A DNA stretch of 64,000 nt from Bryoerythrophyllum caledonicum (GCA_963971425.1 OZ020514.1:42693158-42757157), one strand, 5' to 3'; numbered from the stretch's first letter, positions 9,856 through 21,172 are shown. Numbers and translations are program-made. The notes: a model not told the origin generated them from the sequence alone.

Positions 9856-12711
9856 TCATTGCAAAGAAGACGGCGCGGCATCCCTGATCAAACTATCTTG
9901 GATGATTTGAACTTGATTTCTAGGGATCTTCACAACAGGAAATTCACTCCTACTTCTAGACTTCCATGCAGTCAATAGAGATCCGGTGTCCTCCCATTGC
10001 GGATGTTGCTCGTCATCAATTGTCCATTGTAGACCGTTGGAAGAGGCCCATCCATCATAGCATCTTTGGACATTTGCATCGCGCGAAGTGGGGCGGAAGT
10101 ACTGTATTTTGATAGAGTTAGGCCTTTCCAGATCCGAATTAGGGTCCGAGAGCGCTTGTGCAATCCAAACAGGACGTTCATCTCCATCACACGGTCTTAA
10201 TGCAACAAAATAGCCTGAGTAAACGTCTCGATTAATCCGAAAAGAAGGGGCTGGCCTATCTCGACTCTGCCCAACAAAATGGTCATCGTCATCATGATCC
10301 TCACGAACAGCGCCCACACTAGTGAATTGGTCCTCGATTGTCTGACCAATACGACTAGAAGGCCAAAAACCATCCTGTAGAGAGGTGGGCAAGTCCATTG
10401 GTTGACTAAGTGACTCTCTAACTGCCCGCCAATAGTAGCTCAAAGGCTCATATCGCCTTCGATATTCACCTGTACGATCCTCACGTGCTTGATGCTCCCA
10501 ATATGAAATGAATCCAGAAAGACCTTTAATCACTTCAGGAAGATTGCGCATTGCATGTGGCTGCAATGAAGGTGGTTCTCCACGTGGCCACAAAGACCTC
10601 CCATTTGAATCCTCCTTCCACAATTTGATCCCACCCCCTTCTCTTGGAAGCCAATCATCTTGATGACAAAGAATCTTGTATTTCATCATGGGACATCCGT
10701 TGGAGTCAACAAAGAATTTGAATTGGTGAGCCTTTGTGTGGCCCTGCAATGCTTCGTCTCCACCTGCAATACCTTCACTAATAAAGGACTTGAAGTCCGG
10801 GACTTCTTCAATCAAGTGGGGGATTGTTGGCACACTTTCGTTCTCCATAAATGATCTCATAAGCAAAGGGATCGTGGGGAAACTCTCCTTCTTCAAAGCC
10901 ATACTCCATCGACCGAATAATGCATCAATGTCATCATGTGTGTGGCCAACAAGTATGAAATTAACATAAACCTCTCGGAAGATACCCTTTGCAACAAGAA
11001 GAGACCAAAAGCAAAACACATATCTATTTTTGTTGTCACTGACCGCATTGTCCATTTGCACATGCAAAATAGGCGGCAAAGGTTTTGCTGTAGCTAGAGA
11101 CTCAGGTGCGGCACGGAGGAATGGGACACAAGTATCTGAAGCTCCTTGCAAAACAGCTCGAAACAATGCAGTTCTCCCCGAATCCAAAAATAATTGTCGA
11201 GACGATGTCTTCGAAGGTTGTTCTAAGTCTCGCAACAATCTAGCAAAAGATCCCACTGTATAGTTGACATCATGTGGGTAAATGTCCAAGCCATAATGAG
11301 CATAACGAACATCACCATGACCATGTGCAAGCATTCCAGTAACAGAGATGGGCAACTTCATCAGACCATCTAAATGTTTCGTCTTGTGAGAGAGGACAGG
11401 AGATGCAGTCTTTGAGTGATCCATCTTGTCGTGCATAATCGTAACACATTCATCCGGAAACTCTTGAGAGCGGTAACGGTTGGAATAATACAACTCTCGA
11501 TGAGCCCATGCTGAATCCAAATGGAGATTCAACCTCTGCTGCCACATTAGCGCAGCTTCTGTTCCAGGTTGCTGCAACCTCCGATGGGAATGGTACTTAT
11601 CACACGTTGAACAACGTGCAAAGTTATCCCCAGGTCGTTTTGCATTGTAATCGGAAAAATGGACCCGTCTAATCTTACTCAGCCCTGAAGTGGAAATTTG
11701 GGAAAGCCCGCAACCAACTAAATGGGCATCAATTGCAGGAATTTGATCTTTCCACTTGAAATTTGCGGGAAGAACTTTGGCGACGGATGTCTCACCCGAA
11801 GGCAAGATGCGGGACTTGTGGGGCATGTGGTCAGCATTTCTATTAAGAATGACACGTAATGCTGCGGTAGCGACTACTGTGTGATTTCTAGGTTTCCGTT
11901 TCCCAGAATTACCATGGGCTTGCGCGACTACACCAGCCGCTGCATCCTTGGCATATTCATAGAACGAGGTTTCACTGACGCCCATGTTGTGCTGCCAAGC
12001 AGCTGCGCACACATCAACGCCCTCAATGGTCACCACATTTCTACCGTTATTGTCCACATGAAATTGTCCGTGAACATCTAGCTTCATATGCCTTCGAAAT
12101 TGAACGGAGGTTCCAAAATACATCCTCATCCGCAATACCTTAATCTTCAATCGTGGGAAGCGTTGAACACAACTCCTCAAGCAACAGCGTTTTCCAGCAA
12201 CAGAGTTGATAGATTCGTCAGAGAGGAGAATTGATGATTTTGTTGAAACTATGGTTGAAGGGATCCTAGATGAACTTTCGTAAGAGCGAGTCCTCTCTCC
12301 AAGAGACCGGCTTCTCATTGCCATTACAGAATTGTAAGTATCACGCTGCTGGTGATGCAAGAGACTGACACTATTATAGAAAACTTGACCAACAGGCCAA
12401 ATCTTAACACAATAACGCCATTCGTCCGGTGCTTCATCTTCAACTAATGTCCTGGAGACCTGAATGGCAACGTGCGTATCACCTAATGGAGCATCAGACC
12501 CAGAAATAGCCGTGGTGTGAAGGTTGCGAAGTATTCCAGTGGCAATTGTAACTCCGGACAGGTTTTTCATTTCGACTATCTTACCAACCCAAGAATGCCT
12601 TGGGAGAACTTCGAATTCCATCAAATCAGCATCTACTGGATCGTGGAAAGACGAGTTGTCACTTGACAAATCAAAATCATCATCGATTGAGGCACCGGTT
12701 GAAGTGTCCAT
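9856..12711 (-). CDS. DUF7869-type protein, possible RNase-H-fold transposase
   Basis: A single uninterrupted frame of 951 residues from ATG at 12711 to the stop at 9856. A pyrimidine-rich acceptor (TTTTGCAG) lies 7 bases before the ATG, which supports this start and implies a 5' untranslated intron. Residues 1-35 are acidic. A zinc-like CSTCDKYHSH segment lies near 367-376. The core has three acidic blocks: MHDKMDH (D428, D431), QMDN (D554) and GHTHDDID (H592, D593, D594). The last two are the signature of the DUF7869 family, which is repeated in bryophyte, oomycete and animal genomes. The spacing resembles the D-D-E/D triad of RNase-H-fold transposases; that function is my inference. About 340 residues follow the core, and the C-terminal part is acidic (DHDDDDH near 810). 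The frame is whole, unlike most neighbours, so the gene is either young or kept by selection. Palindrome repeats lie on both sides. Confidence 0.75.
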   Translation of the reverse strand: MDTSTGASIDDDFDLSSDNSSFHDPVDADLMEFEVLPRHSWVGKIVEMKNLSGVTIATGILRNLHTTAISGSDAPLGDTHVAIQVSRTLVEDEAPDEWRYCVKIWPVGQVFYNSVSLLHHQQRDTYNSVMAMRSRSLGERTRSYESSSRIPSTIVSTKSSILLSDESINSVAGKRCCLRSCVQRFPRLKIKVLRMRMYFGTSVQFRRHMKLDVHGQFHVDNNGRNVVTIEGVDVCAAAWQHNMGVSETSFYEYAKDAAAGVVAQAHGNSGKRKPRNHTVVATAALRVILNRNADHMPHKSRILPSGETSVAKVLPANFKWKDQIPAIDAHLVGCGLSQISTSGLSKIRRVHFSDYNAKRPGDNFARCSTCDKYHSHRRLQQPGTEAALMWQQRLNLHLDSAWAHRELYYSNRYRSQEFPDECVTIMHDKMDHSKTASPVLSHKTKHLDGLMKLPISVTGMLAHGHGDVRYAHYGLDIYPHDVNYTVGSFARLLRDLEQPSKTSSRQLFLDSGRTALFRAVLQGASDTCVPFLRAAPESLATAKPLPPILHVQMDNAVSDNKNRYVFCFWSLLVAKGIFREVYVNFILVGHTHDDIDALFGRWSMALKKESFPTIPLLMRSFMENESVPTIPHLIEEVPDFKSFISEGIAGGDEALQGHTKAHQFKFFVDSNGCPMMKYKILCHQDDWLPREGGGIKLWKEDSNGRSLWPRGEPPSLQPHAMRNLPEVIKGLSGFISYWEHQAREDRTGEYRRRYEPLSYYWRAVRESLSQPMDLPTSLQDGFWPSSRIGQTIEDQFTSVGAVREDHDDDDHFVGQSRDRPAPSFRINRDVYSGYFVALRPCDGDERPVWIAQALSDPNSDLERPNSIKIQYFRPTSRDANVQRCYDGWASSNGLQWTIDDEQHPQWEDTGSLLTAWKSRSRSEFPVVKIPRNQVQIIQDSLIRDAAPSSLQ

Positions 12712-12846
12712 CTCGGCACTGCAAAATTAAGGCAAAAGTGTAAATAGTTGTCGTAGTATAATAGTACTTCAAGGTCCATCCCACATCAATCAAAGTAAAC
12801 AAAATAATAGCACAATTGTTCATCTCCACGATTAGGTGAAAACAAA

Positions 12847-12945
12847 GCACATTCAGCTCGGGTCGAGCTGAATGTGCACTGCATATTCAGCTCGGGTCGA
12901 GCTGAATGTGCACTGCATATTCAGCTCGGGTCGAGCTAAATGTGC
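12847..12945. repeat. Three tandem palindrome copies upstream of the DUF7869 gene
   Basis: Three copies at 12847-12877, 12881-12911 and 12915-12945, spaced 34 bases apart. The first has arms GCACATTCAGCTCG and CGAGCTGAATGTGC; the outer bases differ from the common GCATAT version, but both arms changed together. They lie 140 bases before the start codon, probably inside the 5' untranslated intron of the minus-strand gene. Confidence 0.9.
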
Positions 12946-13021
12946 ACTGCTTCAAGCTAGAGTACTGAATCAAAACCCGAAGCATTCATACCAAGAAAAA
13001 CTACGCATTTTGACAATTGCA

Positions 13022-13930
13022 AGAACATATATGTCATACTGACGTACAAATAATAATACGAATTCCTAAACCAGTACTAAGGAGGCGATTATGTTGATGC
13101 CGAAGTATCACCTCCTTCCTACAACTTTTTCTTTACATTGAAAATGATAGTATGAAATGTGCAAACCAAATGCCAAGTAAATCACCATAAAGTTTAGACA
13201 AAAGTCACTTACAAATGGTCCAATTGCGTGCACCAAAACGTCTTGAATGAAGGAAGAGAAAACCCTACTCTTTGTCACGGCCGCAGCAACCATTCACGAC
13301 CACACATTCCGCATCTCTAGAAATTCCAAACACAACTAAGTTGACCTAGAATAATGTATCCACTTCTTGCTAGAGAACTGAATCAAAACCTGAAGCACTC
13401 ATATCAACATAAACTACGCATTTTGACAGTTGCAAGAACATATATGTCATACTAACGTACAAATAATAAAATGAATCCCTAAACCAGTACTAAGGAGGCG
13501 ATTGTGTTGACGCCAAAGTATCACCTCCTTCCTACAACTTTTTCATTATATTGAAAATGATAGTATCAAATGTGCAAACCAAAATAAAACGTATCAAATG
13601 TACAAATAAAAAAACGAATTCCTAAACCTGTACTCAGGAGGCGATTGTGTCGACGCCAAAGTATCACCTCCTTCCTACAACTTTTTCATTACATTAAAAA
13701 TGATAGTATCAAATGTGCGAACCAAATGCCAAGTAAATCACCATAAAGTTTAGACAAAAGTCACTTACAAATGGTCCGATTGCGTGCACCAAAACGTCTT
13801 GAATGAAGAAGGAAGAGAAAACCCTACTCTTTGTCACGGCCGCAGCAACCATTCACGACCACACACCTCCGCATCTCTAGAAATTCCAAACGCAACTAAG
13901 TTGACCTAGAATAATGTATCCACTTCTTGC
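13022..13930. repeat. Segmental tandem duplication of the DUF7869 leader region
   Basis: A block of about 300 bases at 13022-13375 is repeated almost identically at 13604-13930, with a partial third copy at 13432-13590. Each contains GGAGGCGAT and ATCACCTCC, which could pair as a hairpin. On the minus strand each full copy holds a small ATG frame of about 27 residues beginning MVAAAVTKSRVFSS that ends at a GTAAGT donor (near 13210 and 13764). These look like two copies of a first exon. That frame does not join in phase to the main ATG at 12711, so it would be an upstream open frame in the leader. Confidence 0.7.
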
Positions 13931-14029
13931 ACAGAAATTTGACTTTGAATGCAATAGGTCTTTCAAATGTCGAGGCATACTTCGAGACAGTATAGATTCA
14001 CGAAGGCTTGCCGAGTATTGAAAAGGTGC

Positions 14030-14033
<4 letters not shown>

Positions 14034-14108
<75 letters not shown>
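14034..14108. repeat. (GA)n microsatellite
   Basis: About 75 bases of uninterrupted GA dinucleotide repeat. Open frames across it are arginine/glutamate or leucine/serine repeats and are not genes. Confidence 0.98.
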
Positions 14109-14113
<5 letters not shown>

Positions 14114-14477
14114 TTGGGGTGTATTGACCACGTCGAACAAGTTGCCGTTAAGAAAAGAGCGGGAATGACATCACGTTTGGTGGGGAGGAGCTATTCTAAA
14201 TAAAGCATCTTTCAAACTTGACCAAAAAATTAACAAGCACATAAGTTTCTCCTCATATCTCGATGTAATGGAAGTTTCTATTTACATTATCAATTTCAGG
14301 TTATCAATTGGGGTTATGGGTATCAATTTAAATATGCAAGAATCAATTTAAATTTAAGGTATAGAATTATGTATCAATTTAAGGTTATCAATTGGGGTTA
14401 TGGATATTTGAATACGGTCATTTATTTCCATATTAAAGATATTGATTATGACTAGATTATAAAAGTAAAGATTTAGG

Positions 14478-14755
14478 TTTAGGGTTCAAATTACATTTTG
14501 ACATTTAGGGTTTAGGGTTTAAGGTTTAGGATTGCAAGTCCATGATATGAAGTGTAAATTATAGGGTTTAGGGTTTCGGACTAGACAATTCTAGAATTAG
14601 ATTTATGGATTTGGGTTTAGGGTTTAGGTTCAAGGGTTTAGTTTTTAGGGTTTAAGGTCTTATAGTTTATTGTTTAGGTTTAATGATTTAAATATTAGGG
14701 TTCAGGGTTTTAGAGTTTAGTGTTTGGGGTTTAGGATTAGGGTTTAGATTAGCAT
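14478..14755. repeat. Degenerate interstitial telomere-like array
   Basis: More than ten copies of the plant telomere unit TTTAGGG and close variants, all in one orientation, mixed with diverged spacers. No gene is seen. Confidence 0.8.
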
Positions 14756-14880
14756 CGAGATTACCACTGAATCAAAATGTCCTTTCTATAAGATTGTTTA
14801 TCGTATCAAAATTGAATTGTGCCTTGGTATTGATTTAAGAAAATTCATTACATATCACCTAAAGATAAGATTTAAGAAGT

Positions 14881-15803
14881 CACTACACAAAAAGTTTCAT
14901 TTACTGTAATTGCACGAATAGTGTACTTACTGTAGTACACTAATTGCAAACAAGTTGACAAATAGTGTACTAATTGCAAACAAGTGTACTTTCTCAAAAA
15001 GATTATTTGATCAATATTTACTTTATCAAAGATTACTTTATCGGAGTACACTTTATGGAAATATAATTTGTTTAAAACTTACTTTTTCAAGAGATTATTT
15101 TTTCAAGTTTTACTTCTTAAAAAGTTTACTTTTTTAGAATTGACTTTTTCAAACATTTACTTTTTCAAAAGTATACTTTTTCAAAATCTTAGTTTTTCAA
15201 AACCTTACTTTTTCAAAACCTCACTTTTTCAAAACTTTACTTTTTTCCAAGATTTCTTTTCAAAAGTTCACTTTTTCAAAAGTGAATTTTTTCAAATCTT
15301 TACTTTTTCAAATGTTTACATTTGGAAAAGCTTATTTTTACAAAAGTTTACCTTTGCAAAAGGTAAGTTGTCTTTTTTCCCCGAATTGATGTTTTTTCCT
15401 AGTTCTTGTTTTTTTCAAAAATGTTGTTTTTTCCTAATTGTTTTTTCCTAATTGTTGTTTTCGCAAAAATGTTGTTTTTTCCTATATGTTGTTTACCCAA
15501 ATTGTTGTTTTTTCCTAATTGCTCTTTTTTCCCAATTGTTGTTTTTTCCAATTTTTTCTTTGGGAGTTTTAGTTTTTCTCTTTTTCACCTTTTCGTACAC
15601 ATAATTCTCTTCTACTTTCAATACACTAAACGTGCACGAGTAAAAAAGTAAATATTCCAATCTTTACAAAAGTTCACAAATAGTGTAGTAGTTCACATTT
15701 AGTGTATTATTTTGTCACTACGCTAATTGCGTAGTTGACAATTAGTGTACGGGTTCGTATTTAGTGTCCACTACACTAAATGAAACTTTTAGTGTACTTC
15801 ATC
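14881..15803. mobile_element. Non-autonomous TIR element with internal tandem arrays
   Basis: The left end has CACTACAC followed by AAAAAGTTTCATTTACTGTA. The right end, on the opposite strand, reads GTACACTAAAAGTTTCATTTA, giving inverted ends that agree over about 20 bases. GAAGT precedes both ends read inward. TGTACTAATTGC and TAGTGTA motifs repeat beneath the ends, typical of subterminal repeats. No protein is encoded. Its ends resemble those of the element at 52588-53286 (ACACTAAA and TTTAGTGT), so they may be one family. CACTA-type is possible from the left terminus, but the right terminus does not match well. Confidence 0.6.
15060..15560. repeat. Two abutting degenerate tandem arrays
   Basis: 15060-15360 repeats a 14-16 base unit of the form TTACTTTTTCAAAA. 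15380-15560 repeats a unit of the form TTGTTGTTTTTTCCTAA. Open frames here are phenylalanine-rich repeat translations and not genes. The arrays lie inside the TIR element and probably grew by slippage. Confidence 0.85.
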
Positions 15804-17859
15804 TCATTTGTTATGAATCAATATTTACTCCTTTGAGTTGACTTTGCAAGATGATCTTGTCTCATGCGATATTGATTCACTTGCTATTATTAATTTATGT
15901 GTTTTATAATTCAAATCATCTTTGACCCTAAAGGCCCAAGAGTTCCCTTGAAGGATTCTAAGAATTTAAGGAAGTTCCTATAGAGTCAATTTATAAGTTT
16001 TTTGGTGTCGGCTCTAATAGCACATCCGTATCCTTTGATCGCAACATTATGCAATTGTCGCCATTATGGACATAAGTTTGAGTGCCTTCAAAAATTTATG
16101 ATTGCAATGTTTTTTAACGTCATTCAAACATATTGCAAGTTGATGTGTAACTTTGCGCACTTGCAAAAGTTTGGTTCCATCACTCTTCCCTTTATTGCAA
16201 ACGGTACTACCTTATATATGCATTCTTTCACACAAAATTCATGCGTTACATATTATACATAAGTATTTTCTACTATCCTTTCTCCCACATGAATAAGGGT
16301 CAAAGATCACATGCAAATGTAAAAACATTTGTTTAAAAAACTAAAGTTCATTATCTTGTACAACTATACTCGTATCAATATTTTCCATTGAAAACCACTA
16401 GTACTTTGGTTGAAAAACAATGGTAGTCTAGTATCCTCTAAGGCCTCCCCTGTTTCAACCGTAGAGTGTTACACATGTTTACAAAATTAATTTGAGTATT
16501 AGATTTGAGTATTGAATTTTCCTTGAATTTTATGGTATGATTTTTGGACTCCAGGGTCTGGTTTTGGGTGATTCCACGGAATGTGAGCAAGCTCCAAGGT
16601 TTGTTTTTTGTTCTGGACTCCAGTGCCTCATTTTCGTTTCTGACTCCAAGGAGGAAGCCCTCATCCTAGCACAATTTGAAGCAGTCGGGAGGACGGATAT
16701 GGGATCACCCTGGGCGGGATCGGGTGTGCGCCGAGTATACGGGTGTGTGCCTTGGCGGGTATATTGCCGAAGAGGAAGGCGCAACACACATTTGGCACGG
16801 TCGATGCCTTCGATGGCGGTTTCAACAGCAGGGACCTGTAGCAGTAGTCGGGTTGGCCAAGTCAGCCTTTCAAGGGATAAAGGTTGTCATGCCATCATCT
16901 TTGCAAATGATGAGTTGTAAACTTGGAGTAAAAAAGTTGTGAAGATGGAGTTGTGATCTTGGAGGTTGGCATACAAAGTTGGAGTTGCAAAATTGCATAT
17001 TCGAGTTGTGGAGATTGAAATTACAAGTTTTGAGATTGTAATTGCAAATTGAGTTTGTGGATGTGTGAAATTGAGATTGTAATTAAAAGTTGAGTTTGTG
17101 GGTGTGTGAAATTTGCATTTGTGTGTTGCAATTTGTGCTTATCCAAAATAAATTTGAAACTCTTGATTACAAATTTGATGTTCATAACATTTTTGAAATT
17201 CCATGTTAAAATGCAAAAAATCTAAAACCTAATTAATTTTTTTCTATTCTATTCTATTACATTATTAAAACTCGTGCATAGGTTTCAAAGATATATTTAT
17301 ATTTTATGTAGATTGTTGTTACTTTTTTTTTTAATATATTTTGTGATATAAAAACTACATTAAAATGGTTGAACTAATGCGTTGCAAAGCAAGCGCCAAC
17401 TGCTAGTATGTATTTGAAAATACAATCTCATTATTGAAGTTTTGTTTCACAACAGATTAGGATTCTCAATCCATGAAAGATATTTGATAGTTTTCAAAAT
17501 TAGATTTTTAATTTGAAGCCCCCTCATCCAATCACTAGATTCCAATCTACTTAGATATTTATTTAAACTCACTATTTTATCCATGATATTGCCATTAGGC
17601 CAAAATCTATGCATGTCTTTTAAATAGAATTAATTGTTTTGAACATATAAAAACTTTGGAATTGTATTTTTGGTTTTTATATATGTGCTATCACAAAAAG
17701 AAGAAGATTAAATATTGCAACTCAATTGTTTAATCATAAATCATCCAAAAACAAGAAATAAAAAAATATATATTGTATAATCCCAGTGTCTTTGATTTGC
17801 GTTCACTACAGGAAGTTTTTGAGTATGATATATACAAGCCTATAGAGTAGGTGCAAAAT
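15804..17859. other. Intergenic DNA, no supported gene
   Basis: 16537-16940 is less AT-rich and open in two plus frames, but there is no recognisable domain or splice support. 16920-17130 holds a diverged repeat of GAGTTGTGGAGATTGAAATT-like units. The rest is AT-rich with nothing seen. Confidence 0.35.
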
Positions 17860-18355
17860 GTATATAACACTAAAGGACCAGAGTCTCCTTCAGGGGGATT
17901 TATGATTTTGGGCAGGTTCCTAAAACTCGAAAAAAAATCTTTTTTCTCTAAATTTTTTATTCCGGATTGCCTCTGATAGGAGCTTCGTAGGCATATTTTT
18001 ATTTTATTTTTTGGATTTGTGTTTTGAAAGTTGGTACCACTTAAAGCCAAAAGTGGGAACACCGGGCACCTCCAATTTTTTTGACAAAAGTTTCTATTGA
18101 CATTGAGATTTTTCACACACATAAAGAATATTTCCTTTTCTGGAAATTTTCAATAAAAAATCTTGTCTTTAGTGTAAAAAGGCATTTTATTCCAAGTCAA
18201 ACATTTTCACACATTGTCGGGCAACGGGGGAAAAAAACTTCATCTTTTCTACATAAGACCTAGAGATCTTCAAATTTTTCACTTTTTATTTTTTCAACAA
18301 CAATATGTGGTGAAAACCTTCTTATTGACCGTTTTGATTATCATTTGAATACATA
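17860..18355 (-). repeat. Right copy of the inverted dispersed repeat
   Basis: The reverse complement matches 7893-8345 over its whole length. Open frames in it have no coding character. The pair lies about 10 kb apart in opposite orientation, with the DUF7869 gene and the TIR element between them. Confidence 0.7.
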
Positions 18356-20540
18356 CGTAGTACACAAAATAAAACGTGAAATGACAATCATTGAACCTCC
18401 ACTCCTTGCACACTTCTTTTGAATATGCTACACCCCTTTTCTACCTCTAAAAATTGGTGTGTTGGGAAATAACATCATGCTTAAGACAATGGTAAAAGAT
18501 TTAGACCTTGTACAATGCAAAAATTTGATAAAAAGTGAAGTCAAAGTCTGTTGATCTACTCAACGCAGGGAAGAAAATCAACCATTGTTTTGACTTTAAA
18601 CACTAAAATCTATCAATCTGTACGGTGGATTGCAACCAAAAGTTTAAGGCATGTTTATATGGAAGTTTTTTTAAGATCTTACGGTTGAAAATCCAAAATT
18701 CACTTTAAAATGTGATTTTCATGTCTCTTTTTGGCAGTGGCAGTTTTGGACTGGTTTTAGAGCGAAAGTGGTCGTGGTCCTTTAGGGGTTAATACATATA
18801 TTCATTTAAAACGTAGAGGTTGGAGACCCTCTCTATTGATACAGTTGAAAATCAATTAACTGATTGTTGTTTAGCTTTTCATGAGGTTCTACAAAGACTT
18901 GACTTGTAGTGGAAATGGGCATGAAAGAAAATTCTAAATGAATGAAATAAGTGGGCCCCACTTTTTCATTTGTAGACTATCCAGACTTGAAAAGCTATGG
19001 TTTTGGGTGCATGACGGGTTTAGGTGTCGACCACAGAAAGTCTACCAACTGGCTCATCTCTACAACATGGATGAAAATCATCCAGAACCCATGCAACGAT
19101 CAAACAGGAACCCGCGGATTAAATAAATAAAGCATCTTATACCTAAAACCGTTACTGGACTCGATGCCGTCACTAACCCCTATCTTGTAGATTTGATTCC
19201 ACCCGTTTCTACATTTTTACGGTTTTAGACGCTGAGGTGTTTGGTGTATAAGCTCCCCCAAACTCTCCCTTCTCCGTGTGAGCGCCCGCATCTCGCGGAA
19301 TGAAGCAATAGCAAGATAATTTCATTCATCCAAGTAACGAGAACCTGTCGATGAATTAAAAAATGAACTAACACCCAAAACCCAAAACCATTTTTCGTAG
19401 ACTCCCGGCCTCTCGATCTCTGTTCTAGGTACATGAAACATCCGTTTTTGAGGTCCCTGATGGGTTTGAGGCTTCGTCTTCACCGTGTAAGAGCAGACTT
19501 TTGGCTCGGAGTTTCCCAGCCTTCGCTCTGTTTTCGTGTCCCACACCGTTGCACTTGCTTATCATCGCACCGATCCTTCTTGTCTTCATCTTTTATCTAA
19601 AAAAGACATGTTACACTAGAAATTGAATTTAGATAAGTATGCCCCATATTTGCCACCATCACAAAAAGAAGGATCATCCAACTAATCATATGGTATGAAA
19701 TGCCATGGACGCACTTGCAAGGAGTGTAAATTTTCTACTCTTGAACAAGATACATTTGGTAGATTGAGGTGGATTTGTTGCAGTTCACGGGAAGATCAAA
19801 GAACCAAATCAAATGGACAAATTATGAATTGAAATGAGAAATTTTAGGCTAAAATCCAAATTTTAGCTGCTTTGGTCTTCCCAAGATGAGATTTGTGTAA
19901 AACCCATATATTACAGTTTTAACTTAGTTGCATTTTGGAAGATAATGGATAAGGTAACCCCTTGTATCCAATGAGAACTCATAATCAACACCAATAAAAT
20001 TAGGGTATATCCAACTGACTTCCATCCCATTACCACCTATTTAGCTCCAAGTGAAGGTTAGGGACTCAAAAGAATCCCGTACTTTTTGCCGGCACTATTG
20101 GGGGTACCTATTAGCGGTCACCGGCTAAAAAAGGCAACACACTTTGAAAATTCACAAAGAATTTACATTTCATCGAAAAAGTATGAAATCACTTGGATTC
20201 AAATTGTAATTATATTGGCTATCACCGAAAATTAAATTAGGTAGAATTATTTCCTCCCTCCATATATGCACATTGCTTAACCCTATAAGACCGATGAGCT
20301 TTTTTAGCCTCCAAGAATCTAGGAGTGTTCTAAATCATGCAGAATAACATCAATTCCACAAGGTACATAACATCAGAACCCCCACTTATGGAAATCATTG
20401 TCGCTGGTCTACGCTTGCACCGATATTTGCGGAGATTGTCTCAATAGAGCCCATCGTCCTCCACCTCTTTTTCATAGTTCAAGTCTTTAGCAGTTGCTAT
20501 TGAGATTATGGAAAGAGGACCCGAAATGGGCCATAACTTG
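18356..20540. other. Intergenic DNA, no supported gene
   Basis: Mixed AT-rich sequence. I found no exon chain, RNA gene or repeat boundary I could defend. Confidence 0.35.
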
Positions 20541-20544
20541 TTGG

Positions 20545-21172
20545 TTATGAACGGGTGAGGGAACGATGGGAATCATTAGAACAGAGAAGGGAGCGATGCG
20601 AACAGCGAAGCAGGAAAAGTCGGCTATGAACAGGTGAGGGAACGGTGGGAATCATGAGAACAAAGAAGGGAGCGATGCGAACAAAGAAGGGAGCGATGCG
20701 ATCAGCGAAGCAGGAAAAGGAAAGGAACAAATTTGGGAACAGGCGAGGGAACAGTGCGAACGGCGGAGGGCAAGAGGCCGGAGGGAGACGAAGGGCGTCT
20801 CTTTTCATCTTCTTGCGTGCCCCGAATCAGGCCCGGACCTGGACGCCGAGCTTGAAGGAGCGTGGCGCGCAGTGCGGTGCTCAGGCGGTAGCGCTGCGGA
20901 GATCAGGCAGTGAAAGTGGGTTCCGAGGGCGACGACTTCTTTCGAGAGCGCGGTCGTCGTCTGTGTGGTGAGTGAGGGAGCTGGGCCGCGAGTGTTTCCA
21001 GGAGAGAGGGCAGTGCGGGGCGAGAGACGGAAGAGCGTCTTGTGTTGTGTTGTTGCTGTGGGCGACGCCGAAGCGCAGGCGCACCACCGCGTAGCCTCAG
21101 ATCCAACGCCGAAGCGCAGGCGCACCACCGCATAGCCACAGATCCATCGCCGCACGCCATCATGAGGTAAGC
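20545..21172 (+). promoter_or_regulatory. GC-rich promoter or leader with short repeats and a candidate first exon
   Basis: 20570-20760 repeats purine-rich units such as GAAGGGAGCGATGCGAACA four or five times. 20780-21165 is strongly GC- and CpG-rich, unlike its surroundings, and repeats GCCGAAGCGCAGGCGCACCACCG-like blocks near 21065 and 21108. An ATG followed at once by AGGTAAGC near 21161 looks like a short first coding exon with a strong donor. TTTAGGGTT-type motifs follow at 21245-21350. This fits a plant promoter and leader. The gene it served is unclear; the proteasome-like pieces downstream are the best candidate. Confidence 0.4.

Noticed and set aside
13877-14203. Coding frames through the GA run
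   Set aside because: They are translations of a dinucleotide repeat (Arg-Glu or Leu-Ser runs).
15068-15651. Phenylalanine-rich frames
   Set aside because: They follow AT-rich tandem arrays inside a TIR element, with no domain and no splice support.
16537-16942. Protein-coding gene
   Set aside because: Two overlapping frames are open but neither has a known domain, splice sites or a coherent composition.
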